A stretch of 64,000 nucleotides of DNA from Sinorhizobium meliloti (GTDB lineage Bacteria; Pseudomonadota; Alphaproteobacteria; Rhizobiales; Rhizobiaceae): contig NZ_CP141213.1 of assembly GCF_035610345.1 (NCBI RefSeq), positions 1,054,001 through 1,118,000 on the forward strand, read 5' to 3'. Made by a program: the position numbers and the translations under genes. The notes under the pieces are model-generated. The model worked only from the letters and a program-made list of their open reading frames with translations, had not been told where the DNA came from and made no database searches. Each line of letters opens with the position of its first letter. The stretch's first letter is position 1. Below, in pieces: positions 9,354 through 17,916 of the stretch.

Positions 9354-9409
9354 CCATTCCCACCAACCGGTGAGGGGCAATCTCGACTCGCCGATATTGC
9401 GACGGGTAC

Positions 9410-10897
9410 TCATGCCACCTCCTCGAACCGCTGAAGCTGCACCGTTTCCCCCATGCTCTCGAGGAAAAAGCGCATCAGCAGGTTTTTCGCCGCCAACATG
9501 CGATAGGCGCCGGTGGCGCGCCAGTCGGTGATCGGCTGGTAATCGGTCTCGAAGGCGGCTTGCGCCTTACGGATCGTCTCCTCGTTCCATGGCTGACCGA
9601 CAAGGGCGGCTTCGACGGTCTTCGCCCGCTTCGGCGTTGCCGCCATGCCACCGAAGGCTATTCGTGCGGCTTTCACCCGGTCGCCGTCGAACGCTATGCG
9701 GAAGGCGCCGAGCAGGGCGGAAATATCCTCGTCGCGGCGCTTCGAGATCTTGTAGGCGGCAAAACGCTCGTCCGCGGGCAGAGCCGGGACGAAGAGGCTC
9801 TCGACGAATTCTCCGGGCCTGCGATCCTGCTTGCCATAGGCGATGAAGAAATCCTCGAGCGGGAGCGTGCGCTGACCGTCCTTCGAGCGCAGGGTAACCG
9901 TCGCGCCGAGAACGATCAGGGGCGGCGGGCTGTCGCCGATCGGCGAGCCGTTGGCGATATTGCCGCCGATCGTGCCCATGTTGCGCACCTGGTCGCCGCC
10001 GATGCGGTCGAGCAGCCGGCCGAAGGACGGATACGCTGAGGAAAGGGCCTCGTGCGCCGCCGTATAGCTTACGCCTGCACCGATCGTCAGCCCTGCTTTC
10101 GAGCTTTCGACCCGCTGCAGTTCGGCGATGCCGTTGATCAAGACCACCGGATTGAGGGTGCGCATCTGCTTCGTCACCCAGAGCCCGACATCGGTGCAGC
10201 CGGCGACGATCGTCGCGCTCGGATGATCCGAGAGAACGCCTGCAAGATCCGCGGCATCCACGGGTACGATCAGACAGTCCGCGCCGCTGCGGACGACGAT
10301 CCTCTCCGTTTGCCCCAGCGCCTGGAGGCGCGCCGTAACCGCTTCCCGCGTGCGGGTGATCGGGTCGAAGAGAACGGCCGGGCGCTCCGCCGCCGCGGCT
10401 TCCGCCGCGCGCACGATCGGTTCGTAGCCGGTACAGCGACAGAGATTGCCCTGCAGCGCCTTTTCTATCGCCCCGCGGCTTGGTTTTTCAGTGGTAAGCC
10501 AGAGCCCGTAAAGCGACATCACGATCCCCGGAGTGCAGAAGCCGCATTGGGAACCGTGAAAATCCACCAGTGCCTGCTGCACCGGATGAAGCGTGCCGTC
10601 TGCGGCGGCCAGGTGCTCGACCGTCACCACATGCGTGGCATTCAGCGATCCTGTGAAGCGGATGCAGGCGTTGACGCTTTCATAGACGAGGTTTTCGGCT
10701 CCGCTGCCGTCGCTCGAAAGCCGGCCGATGAGCACCGTACAGGCGCCGCAATCGCCCTCCGCGCAGCCTTCCTTGGTGCCGGTGAGGCGCCGCTCCAGCC
10801 TCAGAAAATCGAGCAGCGTCGCTGTCGGCGCCACGTCGGAAAGGGCGATCTCGGTGTCGTTCAGGATGAAGCGGATGCTGTCGGATGCCTGTGCCAT
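9410..10897 (-). CDS. xdhA: Xanthine dehydrogenase, FAD/[2Fe-2S] small subunit
   Basis: A 495-residue iron-sulfur and flavin subunit. The plant-type [2Fe-2S] ligands are in GCAEGDCGACTVL (about residue 45). The second cluster is in GSQCGFCTPGIVMSLYGLW and LQGNLCRCTGYEPI (about 110-155). The FAD-binding CO-dehydrogenase flavoprotein domain follows from about residue 200, with IVAGCTDVGLW and MGTIGGNIANGSPIGDSPP. Domain order and length match Rhodobacter-type XdhA. It starts 27 bp after the bdhA stop and is transcribed with it. Electrons from XdhB pass through the two clusters to FAD and NAD. Confidence 0.94.
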   Translation of the reverse strand: MAQASDSIRFILNDTEIALSDVAPTATLLDFLRLERRLTGTKEGCAEGDCGACTVLIGRLSSDGSGAENLVYESVNACIRFTGSLNATHVVTVEHLAAADGTLHPVQQALVDFHGSQCGFCTPGIVMSLYGLWLTTEKPSRGAIEKALQGNLCRCTGYEPIVRAAEAAAAERPAVLFDPITRTREAVTARLQALGQTERIVVRSGADCLIVPVDAADLAGVLSDHPSATIVAGCTDVGLWVTKQMRTLNPVVLINGIAELQRVESSKAGLTIGAGVSYTAAHEALSSAYPSFGRLLDRIGGDQVRNMGTIGGNIANGSPIGDSPPPLIVLGATVTLRSKDGQRTLPLEDFFIAYGKQDRRPGEFVESLFVPALPADERFAAYKISKRRDEDISALLGAFRIAFDGDRVKAARIAFGGMAATPKRAKTVEAALVGQPWNEETIRKAQAAFETDYQPITDWRATGAYRMLAAKNLLMRFFLESMGETVQLQRFEEVA

Positions 10898-10924
10898 GCC
10901 ACTTCCTTGTCCCTCAGCCGTCGA

Positions 10925-11701
10925 TTACTGCGCCGTCCAGCCGCCATCCATCGAGACATGCGTGCCGGTGATCTGGGCGGCATCGTCGCTTGCAAGATAA
11001 AGCGCCAGGGAGGCAACCTGTTCGACGGTGATGAACTTTTTCGTCGGCTGTCCCTTGAGCATCACCTCGTTGATCACCTGCTCCTCGGTGATGCCGCGCG
11101 TTCTCGCCTGATCCGGTATCTGCTTTTCGACGAGCGGCGTCAGAACGTAGCCGGGGCAGATCGAGTTCACACTGATGCCGTTCTCCGCCACCTCCAGCGC
11201 CACGGTCTTCGTCAACCCCATGATACCATGCTTGGCGGCGACATAGGCGGACTTGAAGGGGGAGGCCACGAGCCCGTGTGCGGACGCGATATTGATGATC
11301 CGGCCCCAGCCTTTTCTCTTCATCGGCGGAATGGCGGCGCGAATAGTGTGAAAAGAGGAGGAGAGGTTGACGGCGATGATCCGGTCCCATTGCTCGACTG
11401 GAAAATCCTCGATCTTTTCGACGAACTGCACGCCGGCATTGTTGACGAGGATATCGGCGCCGCCGAAGCGATCGGCAACAGTCGCCATCATGTCGGCAAT
11501 TTCGGAGGGCTTGGTCATGTCGGCCGGGTGATGAAGCACCGTACCGGAACTCAGGCTTGCGACTTCGTCCGTGACGGTCCGGATCTCGTCCGGCGCACCG
11601 AAGCCGTTCAGGACGATATTGGCGCCGGTCTTTGCCAGGGTCCGGGCGATCGCCAATCCGATGCCGCTCGTGGAACCCGTTATCACCGCAGTTCTGGTCA
11701 T
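10925..11701 (-). CDS. bdhA: D-3-hydroxybutyrate dehydrogenase
   Basis: A 258-residue short-chain dehydrogenase that oxidises D-3-hydroxybutyrate to acetoacetate with NAD, used in polyhydroxybutyrate breakdown. It has the TGSTSGIG nucleotide-binding motif (residues 8-15), NNAG (87-90) and the catalytic Ser140, Tyr153 and Lys157. The hydroxybutyrate dehydrogenase subgroup is recognisable from the INIASAHGLVASPFKSAY block and the ending GTHVSMDGGWTAQ. The start at 11701 (MTRTAVI) matches SDR length; the longer ORF to 11830 adds 43 non-homologous residues. It leads the bdhA-xdhA-xdhB transcription unit. From memory, the same unusual operon is described in S. meliloti (bdhA-xdhA2-xdhB2). Confidence 0.93.
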   Translation of the reverse strand: MTRTAVITGSTSGIGLAIARTLAKTGANIVLNGFGAPDEIRTVTDEVASLSSGTVLHHPADMTKPSEIADMMATVADRFGGADILVNNAGVQFVEKIEDFPVEQWDRIIAVNLSSSFHTIRAAIPPMKRKGWGRIINIASAHGLVASPFKSAYVAAKHGIMGLTKTVALEVAENGISVNSICPGYVLTPLVEKQIPDQARTRGITEEQVINEVMLKGQPTKKFITVEQVASLALYLASDDAAQITGTHVSMDGGWTAQ

Positions 11702-11998
11702 TCCCGCTCTCTCCGTCCTGATGCCGCACAGGTTATTGCGACGCAACAGCATCAGCCTACGCGCAAATGCGCGGCAGTGACAATTGTGTTTTTCCGCCCC
11801 GCAAAGCAGAGTCCCTGTCCGCGGGAGCACTTGGCAAAAGTTGCGTTTTGTTTTCGTTTGACATTCGTTTTTCTATCGTATTGAAGTCTTTCGAATGTCG
11901 CCCTCGAGGAAGGGCGAGGGGGCGGTATAAGGAAAGCGTATGCGGGCTTCCGCTCGCATTCCGGTCGGCCTTTTCAATCGCGTGCCGAGGAGGGGCAT
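11702..11998. promoter_or_regulatory. Divergent promoter region of bdhA and glpK
   Basis: About 297 bp between the two divergent starts. Around 11845-11873 there are repeated TTTCGTTT-like elements (GTTTTGTTTTCGTTTG then CATTCGTTTTTC), the type of sequence recognised by DeoR-family GlpR repressors. A TTGACA hexamer lies at 11858-11863. The operator reading is an inference; the -10 for glpK is weak. Confidence 0.4.
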
Positions 11999-13492
11999 AT
12001 GGGCGGATTTATTCTCGCGATCGATCAGGGCACGACGTCGACGCGTGCGATCGTTTTCGACGGCAACCAGAAAATCGCAGGCGTCGGGCAGAAAGAGTTC
12101 AAGCAGCATTTTCCGAAATCGGGCTGGGTGGAGCACGACCCGGAGGAGATCTGGCAGACGGTCGTCAGCACAGTCAAGAAAGCGATCGAGAAGGCCGGCA
12201 TCACCGCGAACGATATTTCCGCGATCGGCATCACCAATCAGCGGGAGACTGTGGTCGTCTGGGATCGCGAGACCGGCAAGCCGATCCACAATGCCATCGT
12301 CTGGCAGGATCGCCGTACTGCCGCCTTCTGCGACAAGCTCAAGAAGAAGGGACTGGAAAAGACCTTCGTCAAGAAGACCGGCCTGCTGCTCGATCCCTAT
12401 TTTTCGGGAACGAAGCTCAACTGGCTGCTTTCCAATGTGAAGGGTGCTCAGGCGCGCGCCGCCAGGGGCGAACTCTGCTTCGGCACCATCGACACCTTTC
12501 TGATCTGGCGGCTGACGGGCGGCAAGTGCTTCTGCACCGACGCGACGAATGCCTCGCGTACCCTCTTATACAATATCGCCGAGAATGCCTGGGACGACGA
12601 GCTCACCGACATTCTGCGCGTGCCGAAGGAGATGCTGCCCGAAGTGAAGGACTGCGCGGCCGACTTCGGCGTCACGGAGCCCTCCCTCTTCGGCGCCGCG
12701 ATCCCGATCCTCGGCGTTGCCGGCGACCAGCAAGCGGCAACGATCGGCCAGGCCTGCTTCAAGCCGGGCATGCTGAAATCGACCTATGGTACGGGCTGCT
12801 TCGCCTTGCTCAACACCGGCAAGGACATGGTCCGCTCGAAGAACCGTCTCCTGACCACCATTGCCTACCGCCTCGACGGCGAAACGACGTACGCGCTCGA
12901 AGGCTCGATCTTCGTGGCCGGTGCTGCGGTACAGTGGCTGCGCGACGGGCTCAAGGTGATCAAGGCGGCCCCCGATACGGGCTCGCTTGCCGAAAGCGCC
13001 GATCCCTCGCAGGAGGTCTATCTCGTGCCGGCCTTCACCGGGCTCGGAGCGCCCCATTGGGATCCGGATGCGCGGGGCGCGATCTTCGGCATGACGCGCA
13101 ATACCGGCCCGGCAGAGTTTGCGCGGGCGGCACTCGAGGCGGTCTGCTACCAGACCCGCGACCTGCTGGAGGCCATGCACAAGGATTGGCGCCGCAACGG
13201 CAATGATACGGTCCTGCGCGTCGATGGCGGCATGGTTGCCTCCGACTGGACGATGCAGCGCCTTTCGGATCTGCTCGACGCTCCGGTCGACCGCCCGGTC
13301 ATTCTCGAAACAACGGCGCTTGGCGTCGCCTGGCTTGCGGGCAGCCGCGCCGGCGTCTGGCCGAACCAGGAAGCGTTCGCCAAGTCCTGGGCCCGCGACC
13401 GCCGTTTCGAACCGGATATGGACGAGGCCACGCGCAAGGTGAAGCTCAAGGGCTGGCGCAGCGCGGTCAAGCGGACGTTGATTGCGGCTTGA
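11999..13492 (+). CDS. glpK: Glycerol kinase
   Basis: A 497-residue FGGY-family kinase that phosphorylates glycerol to sn-glycerol 3-phosphate in the cytoplasm. The N-terminal phosphate-binding motif is [18 protein letters not shown] (residues 4-21). The glycerol-binding [13 protein letters not shown] segment (about 80) and the C-terminal ATPase motifs DQQAATIGQ and [14 protein letters not shown] (about 245-275) are intact. A GAGG-type ribosome binding site precedes the ATG. No glycerol transporter or glpD is next to it; its neighbours are bdhA, divergent, and an ArsR gene. Confidence 0.95.
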   Translation: MGGFILAIDQGTTSTRAIVFDGNQKIAGVGQKEFKQHFPKSGWVEHDPEEIWQTVVSTVKKAIEKAGITANDISAIGITNQRETVVVWDRETGKPIHNAIVWQDRRTAAFCDKLKKKGLEKTFVKKTGLLLDPYFSGTKLNWLLSNVKGAQARAARGELCFGTIDTFLIWRLTGGKCFCTDATNASRTLLYNIAENAWDDELTDILRVPKEMLPEVKDCAADFGVTEPSLFGAAIPILGVAGDQQAATIGQACFKPGMLKSTYGTGCFALLNTGKDMVRSKNRLLTTIAYRLDGETTYALEGSIFVAGAAVQWLRDGLKVIKAAPDTGSLAESADPSQEVYLVPAFTGLGAPHWDPDARGAIFGMTRNTGPAEFARAALEAVCYQTRDLLEAMHKDWRRNGNDTVLRVDGGMVASDWTMQRLSDLLDAPVDRPVILETTALGVAWLAGSRAGVWPNQEAFAKSWARDRRFEPDMDEATRKVKLKGWRSAVKRTLIAA

Positions 13493-13526
13493 ATAGGCCG
13501 CTGTCTGTCTACGATGCGAAGGCGGC

Positions 13527-13556
13527 ACCCCCCTCTGCCCGGCAGGGCAGGGGGGT
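13527..13556. repeat. GC-rich hairpin repeat, copy 1
   Basis: An imperfect inverted repeat with a CTGCCC/GGGCAG core flanked by C-runs and G-runs, 35 bp downstream of glpK. A near-identical element follows map at 17781-17811. There is no T-run, so it is better described as an intergenic palindromic repeat than as an intrinsic terminator. Confidence 0.6.
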
Positions 13557-13662
13557 AGGATATCGATAACATTCAACGCATCGCTATCAGGGTATTGCTT
13601 CCAGTGCTCCGCGGTAAGCTGGGTAAAAGTCTCGAACGAACGCCTTGACTCATCCATAGCTC

Positions 13663-13690
13663 ATTGGCTATAGATTAACCCATAGTCAAT
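13663..13690. promoter_or_regulatory. Probable ArsR operator
   Basis: ATTGGCTAT at 13663-13671 and ATAGTCAAT at 13682-13690 form an inverted repeat matching at 8 of 9 positions, with a 10-base spacer. It lies 17-44 bp upstream of the ArsR start, where the core promoter should be. Position and symmetry suggest autorepression by the ArsR protein. Confidence 0.6.
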
Positions 13691-13706
13691 CGGGTATATA
13701 TCCCAG

Positions 13707-14030
13707 ATGTCCGACGCGCACGACATGCTCTTCAAAACGCTTGCCGATCCCACGCGGCGGGCTCTCTTCGAGCGGCTGTGCCGGGAAGGGGAGAGGACGG
13801 TCGGGGCTCTGACGGCTCGCGCCGGTGTCTCGCAGCCGGTCGTCTCCAAACACCTCGGCGTCCTGAAGCAGGCTGGATTGGTGCGCGACCGCCACGAAGG
13901 CCGCCACACCTTTTATAGCGCGCAACTCGGTGCGCTCGCTCCGCTGGTCGATTGGACGCGTGAGATGGCCGGTTTCTGGCAGAGCCGCTTCGACGATCTC
14001 GAAGACCTACTGAAAAGGATGGACCAATGA
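13707..14030 (+). CDS. ArsR family transcriptional regulator
   Basis: A 107-residue winged-helix repressor. It starts MSDAHDMLFKTLADPTRRALFERL, the ArsR subgroup that commonly pairs with SRPBCC/AHSA1 proteins, and has the recognition helix GVSQPVVSKHLGVLKQAG at about residues 40-58. I see no cysteine pair for arsenite or heavy-metal sensing, so metal response is unlikely. Its stop overlaps the next start (ATGA), so it is coupled to the SRPBCC gene. A near-perfect palindrome just upstream is its probable operator. Confidence 0.9.
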   Translation: MSDAHDMLFKTLADPTRRALFERLCREGERTVGALTARAGVSQPVVSKHLGVLKQAGLVRDRHEGRHTFYSAQLGALAPLVDWTREMAGFWQSRFDDLEDLLKRMDQ

Positions 14031-14458
14031 ACGAAACGTCGAGCGAAACACGTTCCGTCGTCGTCGAGCGGGAGATCGCTCATCCGCCGGAGAAGATCTG
14101 GCGCGCGCTCACCCAACCACACCTGATGGAGGAGTGGCTGATGAAGAACGACTTCAGTCCTGTCGTCGGGCACCGTTTCAACCTGCGCGGCGAGTGGGGT
14201 GGCGTGCTGGACTGCGAGGTCCTCGTCGTGGAGCCGAACAAAAGGCTGAGCTACGCCTGGAATTTCGCCCATGAGGATCCGGCCTACGACTTGAAGAGCG
14301 TGGTGACTTTCACCCTCGTCCCGACAAGCACGGGAACCCAGCTGCGCATGGAGCAGGTTGGATTCCGGCCGGATCAGCGACAGGCCTATGGCGGCGCCAG
14401 GGCCGGATGGCAGCAGTTCTTCGAAAATCTGGAGCGCGTTCTCGCGGGTATGAACTGA
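14027..14458 (+). CDS. SRPBCC / AHSA1-domain protein
   Basis: A 143-residue START-like (AHSA1, Bet v 1 fold) protein. The family opening VVEREIAHPPEKIWRALTQPHLMEEWLM is at residues 8-36, and later segments VVGHRFNLRGEWGG and GGARAGWQQFFENLERVL fit the fold. Such proteins bind hydrophobic ligands in a deep pocket; the ligand is unknown. Translationally coupled to the ArsR gene, an arrangement widespread in bacteria, so it is probably the main target of that repressor. Confidence 0.87.
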   Translation: MNETSSETRSVVVEREIAHPPEKIWRALTQPHLMEEWLMKNDFSPVVGHRFNLRGEWGGVLDCEVLVVEPNKRLSYAWNFAHEDPAYDLKSVVTFTLVPTSTGTQLRMEQVGFRPDQRQAYGGARAGWQQFFENLERVLAGMN

Positions 14459-14516
14459 AACCCGACCGTCGGGCCGATCGGGGCTCGCTCGCTTCATGTC
14501 AATGGGAGATCATTCA

Positions 14517-14738
14517 ATGGATTGGAACGCCTGGATACGTCAGATCCACCGGTGGTTGTCTATCGTCTTCACGGTAACTGTCATCGCCAACTTCGCGGCC
14601 ATGGGATTGGGAGAACCTCCTGCATGGGTGGTCTATTCCCCGCTGCTGCCGCTCTTCCTGCTGCTGTTCACCGGCCTCTATATGTTCGTGCTACCCTATG
14701 CCGCGAGGAGGCGCAGCGGCCGGCCCGCGGCGCAATGA
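14517..14738 (+). CDS. Small two-helix membrane protein
   Basis: A 73-residue protein from the ATG at 14517, which has GGGAGA seven bases upstream; an in-frame ATG at 14496 is less likely. Two hydrophobic segments are visible, around WLSIVFTVTVIANFAAMGL and VVYSPLLPLFLLLFTGLYMFVL, followed by a basic tail. I do not recognise a named family. It lies between the SRPBCC and DUF1801 genes and is probably in the same operon. Confidence 0.7.
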   Translation: MDWNAWIRQIHRWLSIVFTVTVIANFAAMGLGEPPAWVVYSPLLPLFLLLFTGLYMFVLPYAARRRSGRPAAQ

Positions 14739-14748
14739 GGTGAAGACG

Positions 14749-15216
14749 ATGGTCGGCAAGACGCCCGGGAAGAGCACGAATGTTGCGAAGAAGGCCGCCG
14801 CCGAGCCGGCCTCGGGACGGCCGACCCTGCTCTCGGGCGGCAACCCCCAGATCGCGAAGGGCTATGGCGATGCTCCGGTGCAGGCCTATATCACGGCGAT
14901 GCCGGGCTGGAAGAGCGATGTCGGGCGGCGCCTCGATGCTCTGATTGTTGAGGCCGTTCCCGGCGTGCACAAGGCGGTCAAGTGGAACTCGCCTTTCTAC
15001 GGTGTCGAGGATAATGTCTGGTTTCTCAGCTTCCACTGCTTCACCAAATACATCAAGGTGACGTTCTTCCGCGGCGCTGCGCTCGATCCTGTGCCGCCCG
15101 GCAAGTCCAAATATCCGGAAGTACGCTACCTCGATGTTTACGAGGGGCAACTCGACGAAGCTCAATTCTCCGCCTGGGTAAGGCAAGCCAGCCGATTGCC
15201 CGGCGAACGTATGTGA
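14749..15216 (+). CDS. DUF1801 domain protein (first copy)
   Basis: A 155-residue protein from 14749, where GAGGTGA precedes the ATG; the longer ORF begins inside the upstream gene. After a Lys/Ala-rich N-terminus, residues 45-150 carry the DUF1801 fold: LDALIVEAVPGVHKAVKWNS, FYGVEDNVWFLSF and KYIKVTFFRGAALDP. DUF1801 proteins resemble YdhG and frataxin-like folds and have no settled function. Separated from the preceding small membrane gene by 10 bp. Its end overlaps the start of a 35-bp tandem repeat. Confidence 0.82.
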   Translation: MVGKTPGKSTNVAKKAAAEPASGRPTLLSGGNPQIAKGYGDAPVQAYITAMPGWKSDVGRRLDALIVEAVPGVHKAVKWNSPFYGVEDNVWFLSFHCFTKYIKVTFFRGAALDPVPPGKSKYPEVRYLDVYEGQLDEAQFSAWVRQASRLPGERM

Positions 15217-15266
15217 GCCACAACGACTATCAGGCCGGCGAACGTATGTAAGCCACAACCATCAGG
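15200..15266. repeat. 35-bp tandem duplication at the end of a DUF1801 gene
   Basis: A unit beginning CCGGCGAACGTATGT at 15200 is repeated with a 35-bp period at 15235. The second copy has one substitution and a small deletion near its end. The first copy contains the last codons and stop (TGA) of the DUF1801 gene. In the second copy the corresponding triplet is TAA, pointing to a recent local duplication. Confidence 0.8.
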
Positions 15267-15278
15267 AAAGTGACGGCC

Positions 15279-15710
15279 ATGGAGAACAGGACGAGCGGTT
15301 CGAACGAAGCGTCTCCCTCCAAACTGATAGATGCGAAAATCGATGCTCTTGACGATTGGCGCGGTGAGACGCTCGCCAGGATCCGGAAACTCATCCAGCA
15401 GGCCGACCCGGATGTGATCGAGGAAGTAAAGTGGAGAGGGGTCCCCGTGTGGGAACACGCCGGGATAATCTGCACCGGCGAAGTCTACAAGGCGGTTGTG
15501 AAGACGACCTTTGCCAAAGGTGCCTCGCTGGAAGACCCTTCGGGCCTTTTCAACTCCAGCCTGGAAGGCAATACGCGGCGCGCGATCGATTTCCGTCAGG
15601 GCGAGAAGATCGATGAAGAGGCGTTCATCGCGCTCGTTCGTGCCGCGGTGGCGCTGAACACATCAGTACGCACAGGCGCCCGTTCGCAGAAGAAGCCGAA
15701 GAGCGCCTGA
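15279..15710 (+). CDS. DUF1801 domain protein (second copy)
   Basis: A 143-residue DUF1801 protein from the ATG at 15279; an in-frame GTG at 15270 is the alternative. The conserved core is ETLARIRKLIQQADPDVIEEVKWRG, PVWEHAGIICTGEVYKAVVK and TFAKGASLEDPSGLFNSSLE. It differs clearly from the neighbouring DUF1801 protein, so the pair is paralogous but old, unlike the recent duplication in the gap between them. A Lys-rich tail ends the protein. Probably cotranscribed with the ArsR cluster; function unknown. Confidence 0.82.
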   Translation: MENRTSGSNEASPSKLIDAKIDALDDWRGETLARIRKLIQQADPDVIEEVKWRGVPVWEHAGIICTGEVYKAVVKTTFAKGASLEDPSGLFNSSLEGNTRRAIDFRQGEKIDEEAFIALVRAAVALNTSVRTGARSQKKPKSA

Positions 15711-15883
15711 CCCCAGCGGACATCAGCGGGAAACAGTGCGTTTCCCAAAGGCGCATTTGCGACCTGGTCCTGCGCCGATTATCTCTAGCCTCACGCTAGA
15801 TCCAATAAGTTGAGGCGCGGAATGCGGGCGGGGAGCCTCACGCACTTTTCCTCATCGCGCGCAGACCTCGCAGGAAGTCAGTC

Positions 15884-16927
15884 ATGGAACTCGGATTCTA
15901 TACATTCGCCGATGTCGATCCGAATGCAGCCGACAAGGGAGCCGAGGGGCGCCGGCGTCTGGCCGATCTCCTGGAGGAGATCGAGCTTGCCGACCAGGTG
16001 GGCCTCGACGTTTTCGGCCTCGGCGAGCATCACCGGCCCGACTATGCGGCGTCGGCACCGGCGGTGATCCTCGCGGCGGCTGCCGCACGCACCAGCCGCA
16101 TCCGGCTGACGAGCGCGGTCACGGTGTTGAGCTCCGACGATCCCGTCCGCGTCTTCCAGCAATTCGCCACCCTCGACCTCCTGTCGAACGGACGCGCCGA
16201 GATCATGGCCGGACGTGGCTCCTTCATCGAATCATTCCCGCTCTTCGGCCAGTCGCTGGACGATTACGACCAGCTTTTCGCCGAAAAGCTCGATCTCCTT
16301 TTGGCGCTGCGCGATCGTGAAAGGGTCACCTGGTCGGGTGCGCTGAGATCTCCGATCAACGATCGGGGCGTTTATCCGCGCCCGCTGCAGGACCCGCTGC
16401 CGCTCTGGATTGCGGTCGGCGGCACGCCGCAGTCGGTTGCGCGTGCCGGTGCGCTCGGCGTGCCGATGGCGCTTGCGATCATCGGCGGCGAACCGGCGCG
16501 GTTTGCGCCGCTCTTCCAGCTTTACCGCGAAGCTGCGCGCCGTTCGGGGCAGGATCCGTCGAAGCTGAAGACGAGCATCAACGTCCACGGCTTCATCGCC
16601 GACAGCACGCAAGAAGCTGCAGATCAGTTCTATGGGCCGCAGGCCGAGGTGATGAACCGCATCGGACGCGAACGCGGCTGGGGGCCGACCAACCGCGCCC
16701 ACTTCGATCAGGCGATCAGCCCGACGGGCAATCTCTTCCTCGGCGATCCGGAAACCGTTGCCAGGAAGATCGTTGCGCATCGGAAGCTCTTCGAAAACGA
16801 TCGCTTCCTGCTGCAGATGGCGATCGGCCCGATGCCGCATGACCGGATCCTGCACGGCATCGAACTTTACGGCACCAAGGTCGCGCCTCTGGTACGCGAG
16901 ATGCTGGCGGAGGAGCGCGCTTCCTAA
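15884..16927 (+). CDS. LLM-class flavin-dependent oxidoreductase
   Basis: A 347-residue luciferase-like monooxygenase with an (alpha/beta)8 fold. Its opening [14 protein letters not shown], the [20 protein letters not shown] segment (about 45-65) and [19 protein letters not shown] region (here [18 protein letters not shown], about 170) are characteristic of bacterial LLM enzymes that use FMN. The C-terminal [21 protein letters not shown] is also typical. The substrate cannot be deduced. It has its own upstream gap of 173 bp and is followed 72 bp later by map. Confidence 0.85.
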   Translation: MELGFYTFADVDPNAADKGAEGRRRLADLLEEIELADQVGLDVFGLGEHHRPDYAASAPAVILAAAAARTSRIRLTSAVTVLSSDDPVRVFQQFATLDLLSNGRAEIMAGRGSFIESFPLFGQSLDDYDQLFAEKLDLLLALRDRERVTWSGALRSPINDRGVYPRPLQDPLPLWIAVGGTPQSVARAGALGVPMALAIIGGEPARFAPLFQLYREAARRSGQDPSKLKTSINVHGFIADSTQEAADQFYGPQAEVMNRIGRERGWGPTNRAHFDQAISPTGNLFLGDPETVARKIVAHRKLFENDRFLLQMAIGPMPHDRILHGIELYGTKVAPLVREMLAEERAS

Positions 16928-16999
16928 GCCGGCCGCTTCCGTCGGCACTGGCATATGCGGCGGCGTAGCGCTAAATGTGGCCGCGAAAGCGAGACATCC

Positions 17000-17749
17000 A
17001 TGACCCTCAACAACGACGAAGACCTCGAAAGGCTGAAGGAAATCGGCCGGATTTGCGCCAATGCGCTACAGGCGATGGGCGAGGCGCTGGAGCCCGGCAT
17101 TACCACGGCCGAGCTCGACGCGATCGGCCGCAAGGTGCTGGAAGGGGCAGGCGCCCGTTCGGCACCCGAACTTTGCTACGATTTCCCCGGCGCGACCTGC
17201 ATCAGCGTCAACGAGGAGATCGCCCACGGCATACCGGGCCGCCGGGTGATCCAGCCGGGCGATCTCGTCAATATCGACGTTTCCGCCGAAAAGGGCGGGC
17301 TCTTCGCCGATACGGGGGCGTCCTTTCCCGTGCCGCCGGTCAAGACCGAGATCGACCGGCTGTGCCGCGACGGCAAGCGGGCGATGTGGGTAGGTTTGAA
17401 ACAGGTCAAGCCAGGCCAGTCGCTTGCCGCGATCGGCAATTCGATCGGCGAGTTCGCGCGCAAGAACCGCTACTCCCTCGTTGCCAATCTGGCGAGCCAC
17501 GGCATCGGCCGGTCGCTGCACGAGGAACCGAGCGAAATTGCAACCTGGCCGGACCCGTCCGAGCGCCGGCGGATGACCGAGGGCATGGTCTTCACGGTCG
17601 AACCCTTCCTGTCCATGGGCGCGCAATGGGCTGAAGGAGGCAACGACGACTGGACCCTCTACAGCGAACCGCGCGCACCGACTGTCCAATATGAGCATAC
17701 GGTGGTCGTCACCCGCAGCGGGCCGCTGGTCGTGACGCTGCCGGGTTAG
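17000..17749 (+). CDS. map: Methionine aminopeptidase type I (probable second copy)
   Basis: A 249-residue type I methionine aminopeptidase, which removes N-terminal Met from nascent proteins. All five metal ligands can be placed: the Asp residues in LVNIDVSA and FADTGASF, His in SHGIGRSLHEEP, Glu in FTVEPFLS, and Glu in QYEHTVVV. The start at 17000 fits family length; the ORF extends 15 codons upstream without homology. SHGIG replaces the usual GHGIG. Its setting among metabolic genes suggests it may be an accessory paralog of the housekeeping map; that needs the rest of the genome. Confidence 0.9.
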   Translation: MTLNNDEDLERLKEIGRICANALQAMGEALEPGITTAELDAIGRKVLEGAGARSAPELCYDFPGATCISVNEEIAHGIPGRRVIQPGDLVNIDVSAEKGGLFADTGASFPVPPVKTEIDRLCRDGKRAMWVGLKQVKPGQSLAAIGNSIGEFARKNRYSLVANLASHGIGRSLHEEPSEIATWPDPSERRRMTEGMVFTVEPFLSMGAQWAEGGNDDWTLYSEPRAPTVQYEHTVVVTRSGPLVVTLPG

Positions 17750-17780
17750 GCAACTTAGGAGAAGTGTGCGACGGAGGCTC

Positions 17781-17811
17781 ACCCCTTTCTGCCCTGCCGG
17801 GCAGAGGGGGT
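17781..17811. repeat. GC-rich hairpin repeat, copy 2
   Basis: A palindromic element with core TCTGCCC/GGGCAGA, 31 bp downstream of map. It is closely similar to the element after glpK at 13527-13556. Both sit at the 3' end of a gene and lack a T-run. Confidence 0.6.
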
Positions 17812-17916
17812 ATCACACCCGCTCCCGCTTTTCTCGGCGCAGATCATTCGATTCCATCAATGAACCGTTCAATTATAATGATTTGCCGCTCTCTTGCTGC
17901 GATGCAATAAGGGGGC

